Source: Sporobacter termitidis
GTDB taxonomy: Bacteria; Bacillota; Clostridia; Oscillospirales; Oscillospiraceae
Direction of reading: 5' to 3'
DNA: 39,341 bases
Assembly (NCBI GenBank): GCA_029267955.1
Contig: JAJUHI010000003.1
Span: 1-39,341, forward strand
Part shown: in pieces, positions 1-9,289 of the stretch
How the letters are laid out: each line of letters begins with the position of its first letter
How positions within the stretch are numbered: the stretch's first letter is position 1
Made by a program: the position numbers and the translations under genes
Notes under the pieces: model-generated
What the model saw: the letters and a program-made list of their open reading frames with translations, nothing else
Databases searched by the model: none
Told to the model about the DNA's origin: nothing

Positions 1-1
1 C

Positions 2-265
2 TGCGGCGGCATCATCAGGCCCGACGTGGTGCTGTATGAAGAGAAGCTTGATACCGATGTGATCAACGAGGCCTTGCATTACATCCGGGAGGCCGATATG
101 CTGATCATCGGCGGCACCTCGCTGGTTGTCTTCCCGGCGGCGCGGCTTATCGACTTCTACCGGGGCGACAAGCTGGTGCTGATCAACAAGGGCGCCACCA
201 GCCGCGACGCCGACGCCAATCTCCTGATCCAGGAAAAAATCGGTGAAGTGTTCGCGCAGGTGTAA
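2..265 (+). CDS. Sir2 family NAD-dependent protein deacetylase, C-terminal part (5' end outside window)
   Basis: Reading frame open to the window edge: CGGIIRPDVVLYEE...ADMLIIGGTSLVVFPAARLIDFYRGDKLVLINKGAT; Cys-Gly-Gly-x-x-RPxVVxxxE and GTSLxVxPA motifs typical of sirtuins. Confidence 0.9.
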   Translation, partial: CGGIIRPDVVLYEEKLDTDVINEALHYIREADMLIIGGTSLVVFPAARLIDFYRGDKLVLINKGATSRDADANLLIQEKIGEVFAQV

Positions 266-270
266 AATCA

Positions 271-294
271 GAGCCGGAGCTCAAACTCCGGCTC
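271..294. terminator. Perfect 9-bp hairpin between convergent genes (possible terminator)
   Basis: GAGCCGGAG-CTCAAA-CTCCGGCTC just after the Sir2 stop; poor T tract on +, TGATTTTA on -. Confidence 0.5.
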
Positions 295-369
295 ATGCAA
301 TACCGGGATACCGTCCATGCCCGCTTGGGTGATGGACGGCTTGAGTTTTCGGGAGCGTTTTATCAAAGC

Positions 370-1125
370 TCAGGCCAGGGTGACCCTCGGGTTTACGTAC
401 CGGCCCTTCTTCTGCGTGTCGTTTCCGTGCTGGACGGCCCTTTCCGGGCAGCGGTGCAGGCAGGCCAGGCACAGGGTGCAGGCGCCCTCCCAGACCGGTT
501 TTCCGCCCGCGCCGGCCTGGATGCAGCGCATGGGACAGATCTCGATGCACAGCCCGCAGGCGGTGCATTTCTCGTCGGCGTGGAGCTTGCTGGTGTTTTT
601 TGAAGTGCTGACCTCCTGCATGGGCATGAACAAGTCCTTGGGGGGCGCGCCGACAGCGCCGGGTTTTTTGGCCTTCACCGCGCTTATTATTTGCTCCAGC
701 TGCCGGTCGGCGTTATCGAGCATCGCCTCCAGCCGCTGGGGGGAGGGGACGTCTGACCAGACGATAAAGTTGTCCGGCATGACAAGGTCAAACCCGCCGG
801 AAAAACGGATGCCCTTTTCCTTTAACAGCGCGCCCAGGGCCCCCGCTTCGCCGCCGGTGCTCTCCCCGCAGGTGAAGACGCCATAGACATATTGGTCCGT
901 GAAGCCGGCGAGGTTCAGCTTCTCAAGAAAGCGGGCGACGGCGCCCGGCACCGTCCACGCAAAGGTGGGGATGACAAAGCCCAGGCGCTCGTCGCCGCCC
1001 AGGTCGAAATCGTATTGGCCCTCCCGAAGGGACGCGCCGATGGAGACGAGGCGGTCATTTGTGGCCGCGGCGATTTTTTCGGCGGCGTACTGGGAGTTGC
1101 CGGTGGCGGTAAAGTAGAAAATCAT
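370..1125 (-). CDS. EFR1-family flavodoxin/ferredoxin fusion protein
   Basis: N-terminal MIFYFTATGNSQYAAEKI (flavodoxin FMN loop), C-terminal CTACGLCIEICPMRCI and CTLCLACLHRCP 4Fe-4S motifs. Confidence 0.85.
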   Translation of the reverse strand: MIFYFTATGNSQYAAEKIAAATNDRLVSIGASLREGQYDFDLGGDERLGFVIPTFAWTVPGAVARFLEKLNLAGFTDQYVYGVFTCGESTGGEAGALGALLKEKGIRFSGGFDLVMPDNFIVWSDVPSPQRLEAMLDNADRQLEQIISAVKAKKPGAVGAPPKDLFMPMQEVSTSKNTSKLHADEKCTACGLCIEICPMRCIQAGAGGKPVWEGACTLCLACLHRCPERAVQHGNDTQKKGRYVNPRVTLA

Positions 1126-1159
1126 ATGATTAAACGGCTCCTTTCAAACGCTTAAAGGC

Positions 1160-2770
1160 TCAGTCGCTGCCCAGCGCCTCGAAGCGGCGGCTGCCGCCCT
1201 TCTCCAGGTAGGCTGTCAGAAGCGCCGACAGCAGGATGATCAGCCCGGCGCACAGCAGCAGAAACGTCTCCGCGTCCATAAACCGGCTGAGGAGAAAGAT
1301 GTACAATAGGCCCAGGGGGAGAATGACGGCGGCGGCCCCGGCCATCGTCAGGATGGTGGCCAGCCCCTGCTTGATGGGCTGGACCTCGTTTATCCAGTCC
1401 AGCCTGGGGAACAGCAGGTTGATCGCCACGCCTAAAAGCGCGGTAAAAACCGTAAACAGCAGCGGCAGGCACAGCATCAGGATAAACTGCAGCACCGTAA
1501 CGCGGAAGAAAACCGCGCAGATCAGGGCTGACAGCACGGCCGGCGCGCCGCAGACCAAAATGTGCATCAGCGCCTTGGCCAGCAGGATATCAAAGCTGCG
1601 CACCGGGAGGCTGCGGGCAATCCAGAGGTTTTTGCCTTCCAGCGAGACCGAGGGCGCCGAGACGATGTTCAGCGCGGAAACGGCGGTGAGCCCGGCGATA
1701 ATGAGGGCGGCCGGGGAGACGGTAACGCCGAAGCCGGCCAGCTGGCCGGTGATCTCAAGCAGCATGTCGCGCTTGAACCCCAGAAACACAGCCCCCACCA
1801 CCATGAACAGGCTGCCCAGCCACGTGTTCATGATGTATATCGGGCTGGAGATAAAGTGGCGCAGTTCCTTGAAGACAAAGGCCGCCCGCACGCTGGAGAC
1901 CTTCAGGGCCTTCCGGGTGTATTTGATTTTGGCGACGCCCCGGTTCGCCGTGGCGATTTTGATGAAGTTGGCAGAGAGCACCATGACCGCCAGGACAAAG
2001 GGCGCCACGGCGCAGATCACAAAAATCAGCATGCTGAGGGCGCTGCCGCTGGCGATGGCGTTGCCCAGGTGGTAAACGGGAAACAGCGCGTTTTTGAGGT
2101 CCTCGGCAATCCGGGTGCTGTTTAAAATCAGCGTCTGGATGTTCTTTTGAATATTGGAGAAGAACCAGATGTACACGGCAAAAAAGAGCAGCGACAGGAT
2201 CAGCGTAAAGATGTTTTTATTGCGCAGGCGCGACGTGATCAGCGCCACCAGCCAGGCAAAAAAGCTTGCCACCGCCAGGGACGTCAAGGGGATAACCAGC
2301 ATGGCGACGATGTAGAACACAACGCCCGCAGCGTTTACCGGCTGGGTCACGAGCCAGACCACAAACACCGGCACGGCGATAAACGCCGCAAACAGATAAT
2401 CCAGCATCAGCAGCGCGACAATCCGGCTCAACAGGATGCTGGAGGGCCGCAGCGGCAGGGACAGCAGCAGGTCGTTATCCCGGGCGCTGAAAATCTGGGC
2501 CTGTACGGCGAAAACGCTGCCCACAAAGCAGAAGGCGAAAACGAGAATCCCCGCCAGGGCGAAGTAAAACCACCCGAAGCCTGTTTGAAACAGCGGCCCG
2601 CTCAGCTGGTAGAACATCGTCCCGAACATCATGAAGAGGGCGCCCACAACGTAGACCACCAGCAGCGCAATGAGAACGGCGACAACCGGGCTGCGTTTTT
2701 TGGCCCTCCGGGCGTGCGGAAACATCTGCGAAAACAGCGCGCGCAGGTTGATTTTGATAAGCGACATCAT
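1160..2770 (-). CDS. ABC exporter permease (multi-TM)
   Basis: Start MMSLIKINLRALF overlaps the stop of the upstream ATPase gene (ATGA); many hydrophobic segments. The 702-aa ORF in the track is an upstream over-extension. Confidence 0.75.
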   Translation of the reverse strand: MMSLIKINLRALFSQMFPHARRAKKRSPVVAVLIALLVVYVVGALFMMFGTMFYQLSGPLFQTGFGWFYFALAGILVFAFCFVGSVFAVQAQIFSARDNDLLLSLPLRPSSILLSRIVALLMLDYLFAAFIAVPVFVVWLVTQPVNAAGVVFYIVAMLVIPLTSLAVASFFAWLVALITSRLRNKNIFTLILSLLFFAVYIWFFSNIQKNIQTLILNSTRIAEDLKNALFPVYHLGNAIASGSALSMLIFVICAVAPFVLAVMVLSANFIKIATANRGVAKIKYTRKALKVSSVRAAFVFKELRHFISSPIYIMNTWLGSLFMVVGAVFLGFKRDMLLEITGQLAGFGVTVSPAALIIAGLTAVSALNIVSAPSVSLEGKNLWIARSLPVRSFDILLAKALMHILVCGAPAVLSALICAVFFRVTVLQFILMLCLPLLFTVFTALLGVAINLLFPRLDWINEVQPIKQGLATILTMAGAAAVILPLGLLYIFLLSRFMDAETFLLLCAGLIILLSALLTAYLEKGGSRRFEALGSD

Positions 2771-3480
2771 GACTTGTCTTCCTCCAGCTCCAGAAAGACC
2801 GATTCCAGAGACGAATCGCCCTTGACCTCCTCCATGGTCCCGGAGACCACCAGCTTGCCGCGGCGGATGATGGCCACCTTGTCGCAGAGCTTTTCGGCCA
2901 CCTCCAGCACGTGGGTGGAGAAGAAGATGGCGGCGCCGCCGGCGCACATGTCCCGCATAATCGTTTTCAGGGAATGGGACGCCACGGGGTCCAGACCCAC
3001 AAAGGGCTCGTCTAAAATCATCAGACGGGGCTCGTGGATGAGGGCCGAGATGATGGCCAGCTTCTGCTTCATGCCGTGGGAGTAGGAGGAGATCGGCTGC
3101 GCCAGGTCGTCCGTCAGCCCGAAAAGGTCGGCATACCGGTGGATGCGCTCCTGCCGGATATCCGCCGGGACGCCGAAGACGTCGGCGATGAAATTGAGAT
3201 ATTTGATACCCGGCATAAACTCGTACAGATCGGGATTGTCGGGGATGTAGGCGATGCGCCGCTTGCACTCCAGCGGCTGCGTCCGGATGGACATGCCGTC
3301 GATGTAAATCTCGCCCGCGTCAAACTGCAGGATGCCGCAGACGGACTTGATGGTTGTCGTCTTTCCGGCGCCGTTGTGGCCGATGAAGGCGCAGATCTCG
3401 CCGCCGTTAATCGTCAGGGACAGATCGTCGACGGCCTTTTTGCCCCCGTAGGTTTTTGTAAGGTGTTCAATTTTCAGCAT
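2767..3480 (-). CDS. ABC transporter ATP-binding protein
   Basis: Walker A GHNGAGKTTT, signature-like SYSHGMKQKL, Walker B LMILDEP. Confidence 0.93.
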   Translation of the reverse strand: MLKIEHLTKTYGGKKAVDDLSLTINGGEICAFIGHNGAGKTTTIKSVCGILQFDAGEIYIDGMSIRTQPLECKRRIAYIPDNPDLYEFMPGIKYLNFIADVFGVPADIRQERIHRYADLFGLTDDLAQPISSYSHGMKQKLAIISALIHEPRLMILDEPFVGLDPVASHSLKTIMRDMCAGGAAIFFSTHVLEVAEKLCDKVAIIRRGKLVVSGTMEEVKGDSSLESVFLELEEDKS

Positions 3481-3511
3481 CTTTTAGCCTCCAATCAGTC
3501 GCAGTAGAGAC

Positions 3512-3540
3512 ATATTACCACATCATGGAATCGCATACAA
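3512..3540 (-). promoter_or_regulatory. Putative sigma-A promoter for the ABC exporter operon
   Basis: On minus: TTGTAT - 17 nt - TAATAT, followed by TTGGAGG upstream of ATG at 3480. Confidence 0.6.
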
Positions 3541-3572
3541 GGCGGATAAAATTAAGTTACGATTAAAAAGGA

Positions 3573-3596
3573 AAACGGGCGCCGCAGCGCCCGTTT
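3573..3596 (-). terminator. Intrinsic terminator at the end of the polyamine operon
   Basis: Perfect 10-bp stem AAACGGGCGC/GCGCCCGTTT, tetraloop, followed on minus by TTTTCCTTTTT. Confidence 0.85.
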
Positions 3597-3613
3597 ATTC
3601 ATAAACAGCCCGC

Positions 3614-4765
3614 TCACGACAGCCGGCTTTTAAAGTCCTCGTATCCGAAGGCTTTGACAAGCTGTACGGCGCCGTCCTGCCGCAGCAGGGCGATGGACGG
3701 CAGGTTGACGCCGTTGAAGGTGTTGTTTTTGACCATGGTGTAGATGGCCATATCGGTGAAGACCAGCTTGTCGCCGGGCGATAATGGCCGGTCAAAGCTG
3801 TAATCGCCGATGATATCGCCGGCCAGGCACGTGGGCCCGCCCAGGCGGTAATTGTATCTCTTTGTGCCCGGATAACCCGAGCCGAGAACGACGGGCCGGT
3901 ACGGCATCTCCAGCACATCCGGCATGTGGCAGGCGGCGGAAGCGTCCAGAATGGCGGTGCGGACGTCGTTTTCCACGATGTCCAGAACCGTGCTGACCAG
4001 ATAGCCGGCGTCCAGCGCCACCGCCTCGCCCGGCTCTAAGTAGACCTCGACGCCGTACGTGTCCCGGACGCGGATGATCTGGCGGACCAGCGTTTCTATG
4101 TCGTAATCCTGCCGGGTGATGTGGTGGCCGCCGCCGAAGTTGACCCAGGACATCCGGCGCAGAACCCTGCCGAAGCCTTTTTCAAAGGCCTCCAGGGTTT
4201 TAACCAGCGCGTCGGCGTTTTGTTGGCACAGGGTGTGAAAATGCAGGCCCGTCACGCCGTCCAGCCGGTCTTCATGAAAATGCGCCCGGGTCACGCCGAG
4301 CCGGGAGCCCTTCGCGCAGGGGTCGTACAGGGCGTGGCCCTGGGTGGAGCATTCGGGATTGACCCGGATGCCGATTTTTTTGCCCGCTTTCAGCGCGATA
4401 TCGCCGAACCGCTCCAGCTGGGCGAAGGAATTGAAGACGATATGGTCGCCGACCGCGGCGATCTCGTCAAACTCGTCCTCCCGGTAGGCCGCCGCGAACA
4501 CGTGGACCTCGCCGCCCATCTCCTCGCGGCCCAGCCGGGCCTCGTGCAGGCCGCTGGCGGCCGTCCCGCTGAGGTACCTGCCGATGAGCGGGTACAGGGC
4601 GTACATGGAGAACGCCTTTTGGGCCAAAAGGATCTTGCAGCCGGTCCTGTCCATCACGCTTTTTAAAATCTCCAGGTTTCGGATCAGGCGGCCCTCGTCG
4701 ACAATATAATACGGCGTTGGGATAGCGCCCAGGTCAAATCCGGCCTGAATCGAACCGGCCTGCAT
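3614..4765 (-). CDS. nspC: Carboxynorspermidine/carboxyspermidine decarboxylase
   Basis: Alanine racemase-fold PLP decarboxylase; VTGLHFHTLCQQ, WVNFGGGHHITRQDYD; adjacent to the CASDH-like gene with TGATG overlap. Confidence 0.9.
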   Translation of the reverse strand: MQAGSIQAGFDLGAIPTPYYIVDEGRLIRNLEILKSVMDRTGCKILLAQKAFSMYALYPLIGRYLSGTAASGLHEARLGREEMGGEVHVFAAAYREDEFDEIAAVGDHIVFNSFAQLERFGDIALKAGKKIGIRVNPECSTQGHALYDPCAKGSRLGVTRAHFHEDRLDGVTGLHFHTLCQQNADALVKTLEAFEKGFGRVLRRMSWVNFGGGHHITRQDYDIETLVRQIIRVRDTYGVEVYLEPGEAVALDAGYLVSTVLDIVENDVRTAILDASAACHMPDVLEMPYRPVVLGSGYPGTKRYNYRLGGPTCLAGDIIGDYSFDRPLSPGDKLVFTDMAIYTMVKNNTFNGVNLPSIALLRQDGAVQLVKAFGYEDFKSRLS

Positions 4766-5964
4766 CAGTCCACCAGCTCCGGATTAAAGCTCTCCCGCCA
4801 GGGCAGCCCCCACTTGTTGAGGGCGTCCATAAACGGGTCCGGATCAAACTCCTCCACATTGTAAACGCCGGGCTTCTGCCAGGTCCCGTTCATCACCAGC
4901 ATCGCGCCGATCATGGCGGGCACGCCCGTGGTGTACGAGATGGCCTGGGAGCCCACCTCCCGGTAGCTCTCCTGATGGTCGCAGACGTTATAAAGATAAT
5001 AGTGCTTGACCTTGCCGTCCTTTTTGCCGGTATAGATGCAGCCGATGTTCGTCTTGCCCTTCGTCCGGGGCCCCAGGGAGGCCGGGTCGGGCAGAACCGC
5101 CTTTAAGAACTGGAGCGGGACGATCTTTTTGCCCTCAAATTCAATGGGCTCAATGGACGTCATGCCCACGTTCTCCAGGCATTTGAGATGCGTCAAATAG
5201 CTCTGGCTGAAGGTCATGAAAAAGCGGATGCGGCGCACGCCGGGGATGTTTTTCGCCAGGGATTCCAGCTCCTCGTGGTGCAGCAGATACATGTCCTTGG
5301 GGCCGATTTCCGGGAAATTATAGACCCTCTTGATCTCCATGGGCTCGGTTTCGATCCAGCGGCCGTCCTCCCAGTAGCTGCCCTTGGCCGTCACCTCCCG
5401 GATGTTGATCTCCGGGTTGAAGTTGGTGGCGAAGGGGTACCCGTGGTCGCCGGCGTTGGCGTCCAGAATATCTATCTGCTCGATCACGTCAAAGTGGTGC
5501 TTGAGGGCGTAGGCGGTAAAGACGCCGGTGACGCCGGGGTCAAAGCCGCTGCCCAGAAGGGCCGTGATGCCCGCCTTTTCAAACCGGTCTTTATAAGCCC
5601 ACTGCCATTTGTACTCGAACTTGGCCGTATCCGGCGGCTCGTAATTGGCCGTGTCCACGTAATGGGTCTTTGTGGCGAGGCAGGCGTCCATAATCGTCAG
5701 GTCCTGGTAGGGCAGCGCCAGGTTCAGGACGACGTCGGGCCTAAATTTCTCGATGAGGGCGATCAGCTCGTCCACGTTGTCGGCGTTTACCTGGGCGGTC
5801 TGTATTTTCGTTTTGCCGCCGGAGAGCTTTTCCTTCAAGGCGTCGCATTTGCTTTTTGTCCGGCTGGCGATCATGATTTCCTCAAAGACATCGCTGTTTT
5901 GACAGCATTTGTGGATGGCTACGCTGGCAACGCCGCCGCAGCCGATGATCAGTGCTTTTCCCAT
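4765..5964 (-). CDS. Saccharopine dehydrogenase family protein; likely carboxy(nor)spermidine dehydrogenase
   Basis: MGKALIIGCGGVASVAIHKCCQ Rossmann start; LALPYQDLTIMDACLATKTHYVDTANYEPPD; partner of nspC. Confidence 0.88.
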   Translation of the reverse strand: MGKALIIGCGGVASVAIHKCCQNSDVFEEIMIASRTKSKCDALKEKLSGGKTKIQTAQVNADNVDELIALIEKFRPDVVLNLALPYQDLTIMDACLATKTHYVDTANYEPPDTAKFEYKWQWAYKDRFEKAGITALLGSGFDPGVTGVFTAYALKHHFDVIEQIDILDANAGDHGYPFATNFNPEINIREVTAKGSYWEDGRWIETEPMEIKRVYNFPEIGPKDMYLLHHEELESLAKNIPGVRRIRFFMTFSQSYLTHLKCLENVGMTSIEPIEFEGKKIVPLQFLKAVLPDPASLGPRTKGKTNIGCIYTGKKDGKVKHYYLYNVCDHQESYREVGSQAISYTTGVPAMIGAMLVMNGTWQKPGVYNVEEFDPDPFMDALNKWGLPWRESFNPELVD

Positions 5965-6041
5965 GGTTACTCCTCCGTTTCCCGCCGCCGACGCGGCGGT
6001 GTCATGAATTTTCCGGCTTGCCGGGGCATCGCTTTCGCGCT

Positions 6042-6896
6042 CTATATCATAAGCGAGAGCAGCAGCTCCCGCAGCAGCTTGCAGGCCGTTGCCGTGGACA
6101 CGCCGCTCTGGTCGTAAACCGGCGACAGCTCCACCAAATCGCAGCCGACCACCCTCAGCCCGCAGACCTCCCGGATGGCCGCGCGCAGCTGGTCAAAGCT
6201 CACGCCGCCGGGCTCCGGCGTCCCGGTGCCGGGGAAGACCGACGGGTCCAAAACGTCCAAATCCACCGTCAGGTACACGGGCTGATCCTTTAAGCGGCGG
6301 ACAACCGCGTCCAGGCCGCCGAAGTCGAACATCCGCAGGTGGGTATGGCCCTGTTTGGCAAAGTCGAACTCGCTGCGGTCCCCCGAACGGATGCCGAACT
6401 GGTAGATCCGCCCGTCGCCCACCAGCTCGTGGCAGCGGCGGAGGACGGCGGCGTGGGAATGGGCCGCGCCCAGATAGTCGTCCCGCAGGTCGGCGTGGGC
6501 GTCAAAGTGGATGATATGCGCCTCCGGGTATTTTTTAAAAACGGCCCGGAAAGCCCCCAGGGTCACCAAATGCTCGCCCCCCAGCATGACGGGGAGCTTG
6601 CCGTCGGCGACAATCCGCGACACGTAATCCTCTATCTGCTTTAGGGCCGGCGCGGGGTCCCCCAAGCTCAGCTCCAGGTCGCCGCCGTCGAAGACGGCGA
6701 TCTCGCTCAGGTCGCGGTTCAGGTACGGGCTGTAGGTTTCCAGCCCGAAGGACTGGGCGCGCATCTCCCGGCTTCCAAACCGCGCCCCCGGCCGGTAGGA
6801 GGTGGTGGAGTCGAAGGGCGCGCCGAAGATGACGATGTCGGCCTCCGAATACTCTTTGTCGCAGCCGAGAAAGGTCTCGATATTTCTACTCAACAT
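6042..6896 (-). CDS. speB: Agmatinase
   Basis: Ureohydrolase motifs GGEHLVTLG, HFDAHADLRDDYLG, SHAAVLRR, TVDLDVLDPSVFPGTGTPEPGG. Confidence 0.93.
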   Translation of the reverse strand: MLSRNIETFLGCDKEYSEADIVIFGAPFDSTTSYRPGARFGSREMRAQSFGLETYSPYLNRDLSEIAVFDGGDLELSLGDPAPALKQIEDYVSRIVADGKLPVMLGGEHLVTLGAFRAVFKKYPEAHIIHFDAHADLRDDYLGAAHSHAAVLRRCHELVGDGRIYQFGIRSGDRSEFDFAKQGHTHLRMFDFGGLDAVVRRLKDQPVYLTVDLDVLDPSVFPGTGTPEPGGVSFDQLRAAIREVCGLRVVGCDLVELSPVYDQSGVSTATACKLLRELLLSLMI

Positions 6897-7737
6897 CCTT
6901 TAAAAGCTCCCATACGTAGTTTGGCAGGGCAAAGGCGCCGGCGTGCAGCTTTGTGTTATAATATCTCGTTTTCAGGCCCAAAGCATTCCAGCGGCTCTCG
7001 TCCAGGTCGCCCACGGGGTGATACCGTTTGGAGGCGAAGCCGAAGAGCCAGTGGCCGCTGGGGTAGGTGGGGATGTGGGCCTGGTACACGCGGCTGATGG
7101 GAAAGCACTGGACAATCCGTTTATGGGCCCGCTGCATGGCGATGGCGTCGTTTTCATAAAAGGGGCTCTCGTGCTGGTTGATCATGATGCCGTGTTCCCG
7201 GAGCGCCTTGTAGCAGTTGCCGTAAAACTCCTTTGTAAAGAGCCCCTCGCCGGGGCCGAAGGGGTCCGTGGAGTCGACGATGATCAGGTCATACTGATCT
7301 TCGCAGCTCCTGATATATTTCAGCCCGTCCTGGATGAGGATGTTGACGCGCTTGTCGTCAAAGCCGCAGGCAGTCTGGGGCAAAAACTCCCGGCAGACCT
7401 TGATGACCATCTCGTCGATTTCCACCAGGTCGATTTTGCGGATGGCGTCGTACCGGGTCAGTTCCCTGGCCACGCCGCCGTCCCCCGCGCCGATGACCAG
7501 CACGTCCCGGACCAGGGGCGACACGGCCATGGCCGGATGGACGATCATTTCGTGGTAGATAAATTCGTCCTTCTCCGTGAGCATCATATAACCGTCCAGC
7601 GTCAAAAAGCGCCCGAACTCGGCGGACTCGAACACGTCGATGCGCTGGAAGGGGCTCTGCTCGGAGAACAGCTGTCTGTTCGTCCGGATGGAGAATTTAA
7701 CGTCCTTCGTATGCTTTTCAGAAAACCAGAGGTCCAT
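6886..7737 (-). CDS. speE: Polyamine aminopropyltransferase (spermidine synthase)
   Basis: MDLWFSEKHTKDVKFSI, DVLVIGAGDGGVARELTRY, IVDSTDPFGPGEGLFTKEFY. Confidence 0.94.
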   Translation of the reverse strand: MDLWFSEKHTKDVKFSIRTNRQLFSEQSPFQRIDVFESAEFGRFLTLDGYMMLTEKDEFIYHEMIVHPAMAVSPLVRDVLVIGAGDGGVARELTRYDAIRKIDLVEIDEMVIKVCREFLPQTACGFDDKRVNILIQDGLKYIRSCEDQYDLIIVDSTDPFGPGEGLFTKEFYGNCYKALREHGIMINQHESPFYENDAIAMQRAHKRIVQCFPISRVYQAHIPTYPSGHWLFGFASKRYHPVGDLDESRWNALGLKTRYYNTKLHAGAFALPNYVWELLKDVE

Positions 7738-9198
7738 TCACGCATCTCCTTTCAGCACGTTGAGCCGGTTGACCTCCAAATCCTCCGTGCCCGTCAGGAA
7801 ACAGCCCTTTTCCTTGGCATAGATGATATAGTCGATGATGTCGCCGGTGATCCGCTCTCCCGGCGCCAAAATCGGGATGCCGGGGGGATAGCTCATGACG
7901 TTCTCCGCGCAGATCTCGCCCCGGCAGTCAATAAGGGGCACGGATTTCTTCTCGGCGTAGAAGGCCTTTTGGGGCGTCGTGACAACGGCGGGGGAGATGT
8001 ATTCGTATTCCAGCATGCCCGCCCGGTCTTTTTTGTACAGGCGGCGGATGTCCGCCAGGGCGCTGACCAGGCGCTCGATGTTCTTGTCCGAGTCGCCGAT
8101 GGAAATATACGCGAGGAAGTTGCCGATATCCCCGAACTCCAGCTGGATATCGTATTCGTCCCGGAGAATATCGTATACCTCGATCCCCGCAAGGCCCACC
8201 TCCAGGGTGTGGACGGAGAGCTTGGTCATGTCAAAATCGAAAATCGTGTCGCCGTTGATAAGCTCCTTGGAATAGGCGTAATAGTCGCCGATTCTGTTGA
8301 TTTCATCCCGGGCGTACTGGGCCAGCTCCATGACCCGTTTAAAGATGTCGCGGCCCTTCAGCGCGAGGTTCTTGCGGGAGATGTCCAAGCTCGACAGCAG
8401 CAGGTACGAGCCGCTGGTGGTCTGGGTGAGGTTGATGACCTGCCGGACGTAGTGGGGGTTGACGTTTTCTCCCGTCAATAGCAACGAGCTCTGCGTCAGG
8501 GAGCCGCCGGACTTGTGCATGCTCACCGAGGCCATGTCCGCGCCCGCGGCCATGGCGGAAACCGGCAGATCGTCCCGGAAATAAAAGTGCGTGCCGTGGG
8601 CCTCGTCCACCAGCACCAGCATGCCGGCTTCGTGGGCCAGCTCTGTGATCCGGCGCAGGTCGGCGCAGATGCCGTAATAGGTGGGGTTGTTGACAAGAAT
8701 GGCCTTGGCGCCGGGATTGTCGCGGATTGCCTTTTTTATATCCTCTACGGACATGCCCAGGGCAATGCCCAGCCGGCGGTTGATGCCGGGATTGACGTAC
8801 ACGGGCTCGGCGCCGCAGAGGATCAGCGCGTTGATGACGCTGATGTGCACAGTCCGCGGGAGGATGAGCTTGTCGCCTTTTTTGCAGAAGGACATGACCA
8901 TGGCCTGAACGGCGGAGGTGGTGCCGCCCACCATGAAAAAGGCGTGGGCGGCGCCAAAGGCGTCCGCCGCCAGCGCCTCGGCGTCCTTGATGACCGAAAC
9001 GGGATGGCTTAAATTGTCCAGCGGCTTCATGGAATTGACGTCGATGCCCGTGCACTTTTCCCCCAGAAAGGCGGTAAGCTCCGGGTTGCCCAGGCCGCGC
9101 TTGTGGCCGGGCACGTCGAAGGGCACGATGCGCGCGCGCTTGACGGCGGTCAGGGCCTCCAAAATCGGCGTTTTGCTTTGATCGAGCGTATTTTTCAA
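7738..9198 (-). CDS. speA: Aminotransferase-fold Orn/Lys/Arg decarboxylase, likely arginine decarboxylase
   Basis: PFDVPGHKRG, SVSMHKSGGSLTQSSLLL (PLP lysine); likely TTG start at 9198 preceded by AAAGGAG, so the 9246 ATG in the ORF track is probably too far upstream. Confidence 0.88.
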   Translation of the reverse strand: MKNTLDQSKTPILEALTAVKRARIVPFDVPGHKRGLGNPELTAFLGEKCTGIDVNSMKPLDNLSHPVSVIKDAEALAADAFGAAHAFFMVGGTTSAVQAMVMSFCKKGDKLILPRTVHISVINALILCGAEPVYVNPGINRRLGIALGMSVEDIKKAIRDNPGAKAILVNNPTYYGICADLRRITELAHEAGMLVLVDEAHGTHFYFRDDLPVSAMAAGADMASVSMHKSGGSLTQSSLLLTGENVNPHYVRQVINLTQTTSGSYLLLSSLDISRKNLALKGRDIFKRVMELAQYARDEINRIGDYYAYSKELINGDTIFDFDMTKLSVHTLEVGLAGIEVYDILRDEYDIQLEFGDIGNFLAYISIGDSDKNIERLVSALADIRRLYKKDRAGMLEYEYISPAVVTTPQKAFYAEKKSVPLIDCRGEICAENVMSYPPGIPILAPGERITGDIIDYIIYAKEKGCFLTGTEDLEVNRLNVLKGDA

Positions 9199-9233
9199 CG
9201 GTTGCTCCTTTATACAGACTCCAAGGAGATGAC

Positions 9234-9289
9234 AATCAGTACACATTCATGGCGCTGAGGGGAATCAATACACGTTGATGGCGCTGAAG
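9234..9289. repeat. Imperfect tandem duplication (29-bp period) of the speD 3' end
   Basis: AATCAGTACACATTCATGGCGCTGAGG (9234-9260) vs AATCAATACACGTTGATGGCGCTGAAG (9263-9289): 23/27 identical; on minus it reads SAINVY* then SAMNVY*. Confidence 0.85.

Noticed and set aside
6943-8481. 512-aa plus-strand ORF opposite speE and arginine decarboxylase
   Set aside because: Antisense artefact of high GC3; the opposite strand has unambiguous SpeE and PLP decarboxylase motifs.
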